Below are positions 57,852-64,000 of a DNA stretch of 64,000 nt, in pieces (the stretch's first letter is position 1; every line of letters starts with the position of its first letter). Made by a program: the position numbers and the translations under genes. A model generated the notes under the pieces. It did no database searches. It saw only the letters and a program-made list of their open reading frames with translations, and had not been told where the DNA came from. The stretch is from Trichoderma breve (lineage: Eukaryota; Ascomycota; Sordariomycetes; Hypocreales; Hypocreaceae), in contig NC_079234.1 in the NCBI RefSeq assembly GCF_028502605.1, positions 2,356,001 through 2,420,000 of the forward strand, read 5' to 3'.

Positions 57852-60084
57852 ATGAGCAGCGAACCCCAGCGTGGAAGGTCACCGTCCGCCGGTGGCTTTC
57901 AGCCTGATATAAACCAATCTCACTCGCCGGCACGGAGCCCGTTCGCACCCACAAGCGAGCAGCCATCCGTTGGTCTTGGTCTTGGGATCGGAGTCGACCT
58001 GGATCCATCGCAACAACAGCGACAACCTCCTCAGCAGCAGCAACAACAGCAACAGCAACATCGAGCATTTACAGCATCTCTACATCCCAACTTCGACTCA
58101 TTCAACGCAAACGGCTTCCTCGGTGCACAAGCCAACGCTGCCGACCCGAATACCGGCTTTGACCCCAGCGCGAGCTTCGGACAGCAGCCGGCCACCGGCC
58201 CCGACTCCACCCTGTCTTTGAACGCCCAGGCGCAACAAAACTACCTCTCGCCAAACCTGCACGACGGTGATTTCTCTCTCTTCCCATCGGCCGCTGAGCA
58301 AGGCGATCAGTACAACGCCCCCCTCTTTGAGCAGCCGCCCCTTGGCGACCTCAATGCCATGACCTCTCCGCATTCGCATCAGTCTCCGACCCCTCCACGG
58401 CTCTACCCGTCCGAAAGTCTCCAGTCGCCCCCCTTCAACCAACATCAGTTCTCGTCGCCTCCGTCAACCCATTCGAGGAATGCTTCTTTAGGGCCTGAGG
58501 CCGCGCTTCTTCCCAATCAGCTCGGCGACTGGACCCAACCGCAATTCCAAGGCCATAGGAGGACTCCCTCGGAATACTCTGACGTCTCCTCCGTGGCTCC
58601 TTCTCCTCATATGATTAGTTCCGATACGTTTGACGCCGACCCATCGGGCCACTCTCCTCTGCAGAGACCTGCGGACAGCCTCTACCAAGAAGTGCTCGGT
58701 ATTGGGTCTTTCAGCTTGGCTGACCCCAGCAGTCCTGGTTATCACGGCCGAAGCCCCTCGCACAGCCCAGCCATCAGCCCTCGCATAATGCCACAGCAGA
58801 TGCCGGATACTATGCAACCTTCTTTCAACTTGATCCCGCCAAACTCCGGGTATGAGAACGTTTCTGGATACCCAGACCTACAACCCAACCATGAGACTTT
58901 CCCGCCTCTGCAGGGCGGTATGGGCGCCGATATGCACCAAATGCAACCACCGGCCATCAACATTGACTTTGCGCCGACTACGAATTCAAGACAAGGCAGT
59001 TTCGAACCGCCCAAGTCGCAGATGGATCAGGATTCACTAACACCCCCAGAAAGAGGCAAGTCGTTCAATTTTTGCGATACAGTGTTTCGCATGCACGAAC
59101 TACAACTAACGTGATCTCACAGGTCGACCCAAGTCTCGCCCGCGGGCGGTTACGGATCCGTTCCATCCCGGCAGCGGAATCCTCCCCCCTGGCAATTTGG
59201 GACCCTCTCTCGGAGTTGATCTTGCAACCCGCTCCGATACATCGTCTCGATCTTTATCCCCTCTAGATCGGCAATCGGTCGGCTCGTCGGCCTCACGAAG
59301 GCGGCAATCGACTTCCTCAGTGCCCAATAACGTGATCGCTTTGCGCCTGGCGGATCCCGAATATCAGAATAGCCAGGATGCCGGGACTAGCAAGCGCATG
59401 CAGAAACACCCGGCAACTTTCCAGTGTACTCTATGTCCCAAACGCTTCACTCGAGCATATAATCTGCGGTCTCACTTGCGCACTCATACCGATGAGCGAC
59501 CATTCGTTTGTACTGTCTGCGGCAAGGCATTTGCTCGACAGCATGACAGAAAGCGACACGAAAGTCTACATTCCGGAGAGAAGAAATTTGTTTGCAAGGG
59601 TGATCTGAAAACCGGTGGCCAGTGGGGCTGTGGCCGACGATTTGCACGAGCTGATGCCTTGGGAAGACATTTCCGTTCTGAAGCAGGAAGAATATGTATC
59701 AAACCTCTCCTGGACGAGGAAATGATAGAAAGGCAACGCCAGTGGCAGGAGCAGCGGATGCAGCAGAACATGGCACAGAACATGGCCAACCCGCAGGTTA
59801 TGGGCATGGATGCTGGCCCTGCTTATCCCATGGATTCTAGTGGCAACTATGGCCTCCCACAGGCCCTCTTGGCTCAATATCCCGCCCTGGCGCAGATGAA
59901 TTGGTCGACCGACATGGGAGGTGGGCTGGATGACGAGCTCAGTGGTAGATCCTCATTCGATGCCAGTGACTACGATGACGGCGACGATGGTGGATACATG
60001 AGTAGTTCTGGAGCCAGATACCCAGAAGAGGGCATGGGCCAGAATTACGCCGACATGAGTTATACTGGAGAGTATGGGCGCTGA
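57852..60084 (+). CDS. CRZ1: Crz1/CrzA-type C2H2 transcription factor, calcineurin-responsive
   Basis: Two exons (57852–59055 and 59123–60084) close in frame to 721 residues. The intron begins with GC (GCAAGT) rather than GT; only this donor keeps the frame into RPKSRPRAVTDP. The first ~380 residues are Ser/Pro/Gln-rich, with a Gln tract and repeated SP sites suited to phosphorylation. PAINID at residues 367–372 fits the calcineurin docking consensus PxIxI[TD]. Zinc fingers begin near residue 501: FQCTLCPKRFTRAYNLRSHL, FVCTVCGKAFARQHDRKRH, then a third finger with the insertion CKGDLKTGGQWGCGRRFARAD characteristic of Crz1, ending AGRICIKPLL. In the known family, calcium-activated calcineurin dephosphorylates Crz1, which enters the nucleus and controls ion, wall and stress genes. 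Confidence 0.92.
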
Positions 60085-63000
60085 TGGACGAGCAGCCCTT
60101 TGATTCCGTTCTCCTTCTCCTTCTCCTTCTTCTGTTACATGTTTTCTCCTCCCCATTGTCACTACCCTTTCCCTCCATCTGTGTTCTTCCCCCCCTTTTA
60201 CGGTTTCTTTCCACGACGATGGGTGTTTAATTATCGGACTGCCCCCGAACCCCAACTCGGAGAGGCGAGCTTGGTTATATAGCGTGGAACGGGTGGCATT
60301 TGAATTCTGATATGTGTGATTTTTTCTTCTTTTTCATTTTGGAAAACAAAATTTGAGATGGCTCGGGTTATTAGATGGCACGTCGCATAGATACCACCCC
60401 TTGAAGCTTACTGTCACTCCGACTTTCCGCGACATCACTTTGTGATGCTGTTGATGGGACTTGTGTCCTACCGAATAAAGCCTTGTTCATTTGTATCTGA
60501 TTGTGTGCGACTTGTTGAGTGATGTATTGCTGTGATTGACTTGGTAGTTTCTTTCTATTCTTCTCTTTTGCAAGGGTTATTCTACCGTTCTTGAGGCTAT
60601 CTTGAGAATAGTGCAAGTGATATCATATGGCACGGCTGCAAATGAAGCCAATACCAAGGTAAAGGGGATAACGACTCGAAATAGCACCCAAACGCTGTTA
60701 TCCACTGTATTTTTTGGACAAACACTGAGTACAATTCTGATTACATTTTACTTACTCAGAAGCTATGAAGCCTTGATGCCAAATCCATCGCATTAACCTC
60801 CACTCTTACTCTTACCTAGTACTATACGGGCAAATCTTACAGATTAAGAGGGCAACCATACAATAAGATTAATTAGACATGCTACTCAAATACTATAGCG
60901 GCACTTCGAAAGAGGATGCTTGCACCGGTAGCCGCTGGATATCGGCATGGCGATAAGATATTGATCAGTGCCGGAAGATGTGGGACCTCCGGTATAAGTC
61001 GGAGCAGGGGGGCGAGATAACCGTGATTCTTCTGTGCTTCTTGTCCAAACTGTCATGGTACGAGTACAAAGTACAAGCTCGCCCTTGCCCCAGACAGGGC
61101 CCGGGGGCAGGGTTTTTGCTGTTACTACGAGTATGATGTGCATGCTGTGATAACTAATCTGGGGATTCGGTTTGACAGGTTTTGCTAGAGATAATTTGGA
61201 GTCTGTAAGGGAGATATGGGGGGCCGTGGGGGCGCCTGTAACGAGCATGGAATCATGCCCAATTACTGCGTGTATTTCGCCTTGTCAATAATAATACTAG
61301 GATCAAAAAGTAATTACCTACGAGCAGTTTTCTGATGACCATGTGACAAAGGGTTAGCGGGATGAAGTGCCCAACTCAGCGGTCGCATTGCTGCCGTTTT
61401 GTGGATAATTCATGACGATGATGCTATTGCTGGAAAACGTCATTCATCATCTGATAGCCAGGCCCAGCACTGCCCGTGGCATGATGGAAGAGGCCCAAGG
61501 GACAAGCAGGCCTTGGGGAGTTTTGACTCGATGAAAGATTTGGGTCTGACCGCTTCGAAAGGCCCGTTGCGATGTCGGGCTTGTACAATAGAAGACGGGT
61601 TACTCGGGAGGCTGCACAAGGGTGCCTGCCTGCAGCCCGATATTGCATTTAATATGTTTCTGAACTACTTTAAATTTACCTTCTGATGAAGACAATTCGA
61701 TATACTACTATATTGATAGTATTGTTTTCCTAACATGTAGATTTGATTATTTGAATTCCAACATGCTTGCCCATGCTTGCCCATGCTGTGAGTGTGAATG
61801 AGGGGCAACATTGAATGTCTCTCATCTGTCTACCTCATCCTGCCGTATCCGGCAAAATGACTCAAGGGGGTCAGCTGAGTCTGCCGTGCTTCTGAACCCT
61901 GTAAGAAAGAAAGGCGATGCTGCATGAACGTGTCTGAGGGAGAACAGCAGCAGCAGCACAAAGGGATTCGAGCCCTGGCTGACTGACAAGCGGTCAAACT
62001 CAAGAGCGCACCTGTAGCAACCCGCGCAAAGGGGAGTGCCTGGGCCATGTCAACGTACCGGTACCTGACACTGGATACGCAGGGCATATCGATTCGGGCC
62101 AGGGCAGCCAATGACGGCAGCCGATTTGGATCGTCAAATGCCAGCCACAAAGTACAGGTACATGCACGCGTGTCAGTGCGGATGCGCCATGCGTTTATGT
62201 ATGTACGAGGCGCCTCATGCGAGATTTTTGTTTTTTTTTCTTGATTCTGATTCACTTTATTTGCAGCTTGGGTGGATCGAGGCCCTGCATGCGCCTGCAT
62301 GGTACGTGCATGTACATTGTCACGCGACGAGGCCAGCCGGGTGCTCGAGTGGTGGAGGATCGTATGGTTTTCTGCTGTTGTTTTTTTGGTCAAAGGTGTG
62401 GTTTGGGGGGCGAAGTGCTATTTCTGTGCTTTCCTCTACTTTCTTCATTTTCTTGTGATGGTGAGGATCACAAATCTTGCAAGTTTTGCTTATAAAATTC
62501 ATACTTTGCACCAGCCTGTGATGAAAAATGATAGATGATAGCAGCTGGGTACGAAGCAGGTACACTCTCCGCTAGTCTGGAGCTTGTCAAGGCACAGAGG
62601 AAAATAAATGAGATAAACAAACAAATAAACAAAGCCGGCTGAGAATGCTCGCGCTCTGTGATTTATCTCGGAGCAGCAGCAGCAGCAGCAAGTGGGACAC
62701 ACATGCATTGCAGCAATGCTTCATTGGTGCATGGAGCTGCATCAATAAATAGGCCATGGCTGCAGATGGGATGCAACTTTCAGCAGCATCAGACCGGTGC
62801 GTTCGCCTGCAAGTATCGCAGCGGTATCATAAACTAGAAATCAGCGTTGCTTGACGTGAAGATATGGAATACAATAGTTGTCGACTTATAGATACCAAGG
62901 TAGCTGTGAGGAATTCTATAATAGGTGGCATCTTGCCCCTTTCGTTTTCTGTCTTCTTTGTGCCACCCCATCGTACTCCATCACCAAAACATCGAATGCC

Positions 63001-64000
63001 ATGCACCTTGATTCAAGTTGTTGGGTACCTACGAGGTACCAAGGGAGATCCAATCCCCATGCGAGATGGCAGCGGGCTTGTTTGGCTGCAGCTGGAGATG
63101 GGCTAAAGACGCGCTAAGCACTTTGGGGGTCTGGTGACAAGCGAATGGGACCCGCAGCCCAGCCAACCCTCCCGCCCAGCGCCACTTTGATTGGCCGGGC
63201 CGCTGCGTCCTGGTGCATCACTGGCGCATCTTTTGGTGCAGGAGCGTCTCTTGGGAGTCGCCAGTCGTATCGTACCTGCTCATGTGTGCGTGCATTCGCC
63301 TGCAAAGGGCTGGCTGGTCCTTCCTGTGTTCTGCTTCCTGCGGGTGAGCAGTGCAGAGAGAGGCAAGGGCGAGGCGAGGCGAGGAAAGAAAAGAAGCGAG
63401 GCAATGACGGCAGCGCTCGTGTCACGTTGTTTGCTCAAAGGCTCTAGCCTTCCCAGTTGGGCGCTTTCAACGGCCTAGTACCTACTTAGTCGTCCTCTCC
63501 CATTTATGCTTTGGCATGGGCAATGTCCCACGAGGGCTCAGGCACGTCTATCGTAGGTCAGTCTGGAGAATGCCTAGTACCTTGTTCTACGGTAGTGGTA
63601 CCTCCAGCATCCAAGACAACGCGCTGCAAGGCGGCTGTCAGTCTACATGTATGTACGAGACACTGCGGTACCCGCTGTCTCTCCAGGTGCCGAATCGCAG
63701 ATCGGAAAGGCATGTATTTGCACTCCTAAGCACAAGTGCCCTCTCGCCAACGCCCGCCGGGTCTCATGAGATCCATGTGCCGCAGATTGTTTGACTTATC
63801 TCTACTGTACTGTACCTATTGCATCACCATCTACGATATCACATTGGATCCATCCATTATTCGTGCTAGTACCTTCAAAGCCATGGATACTTGCCGTAGT
63901 GCCCAAAGTAGCTCTCAGTCACACCAAGCGTGATGCTGTAAAAAAGAAAAAGCAAGAGGACCAAAAAGAGGGTGTCGAGACCGCAGCCCTTGTGCAACCT
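60085..64000. other. Large non-coding region to the window end
   Basis: About 3.9 kb in which I can support no gene. Pyrimidine-rich CTTCTCCTTCTCCTTC at 60109–60130 is probably 3' untranslated region of the zinc-finger gene. Short repeats include two TTGCCCATGC units at 61770–61789, AGCAGC runs near 61950 and 62674, and (GGCGA)n near 63370. Open frames of 80–190 codons overlap in several frames with no domain. Confidence 0.5.

Noticed and set aside
61964..61980. tRNA-like T arm (AGGG ATTCGAG CCCT)
   Set aside because: No box A, anticodon arm or acceptor stem can be found at the required distance.

Overview
The window is nuclear DNA of a filamentous ascomycete. Short GT–AG introns of about 50–120 nt interrupt most genes, 5S rRNA genes are dispersed among protein genes rather than sitting in the rDNA, and HET, NACHT and WD40 proteins occur beside ordinary housekeeping genes. 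Gene content and the short CCTAGGTAGGTA-type repeats suggest Sordariomycetes, probably Hypocreales. I cannot name a genus. No gene was found by database search: identities rest on motifs read by eye, and the exon models were built by hand and closed in frame.

Left flank (1–7.6 kb), ordinary genes: a three-finger C2H2 regulator, a type-2 diacylglycerol acyltransferase (DGA1-like), and the DNA-repair AP endonuclease Apn1.

Accessory island (about 7.8–33.6 kb): two 5S rRNA genes open it. Then come a P-loop-like protein of unknown function; a 1155-residue NACHT–C2H2 NLR-like protein; a divergently transcribed SNF2-type ATPase of 949 residues; a third 5S gene; a stop-ridden nucleoside-phosphorylase-domain pseudogene; an inverted pair of broken F-box genes; a seven-blade WD40 protein; a 1672-residue phosphorylase–NACHT–WD40 protein with 14 WD repeats; and a HET-domain protein. 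Two truncated 5S fragments with the same breakpoint also lie here. These architectures belong to the fungal allorecognition and incompatibility repertoire (NLR/STAND receptors, HET effectors). Joint action of the genes is my inference.

Right flank (34.4–60.1 kb), ordinary genes again: a combined MAD3/BUB1 spindle-checkpoint kinase, enolase, tRNA-splicing endonuclease subunit Sen15, the 40S assembly factor Pno1, the mitochondrial inner-membrane protein Mdm31/32, eIF3j, arginyl-tRNA synthetase (apparently serving both cytosol and mitochondrion), alternative oxidase, and a Crz1-type calcineurin-responsive zinc-finger factor. The Crz1 gene has about 3.8 kb of non-coding DNA on each side, far more than any other gene here.
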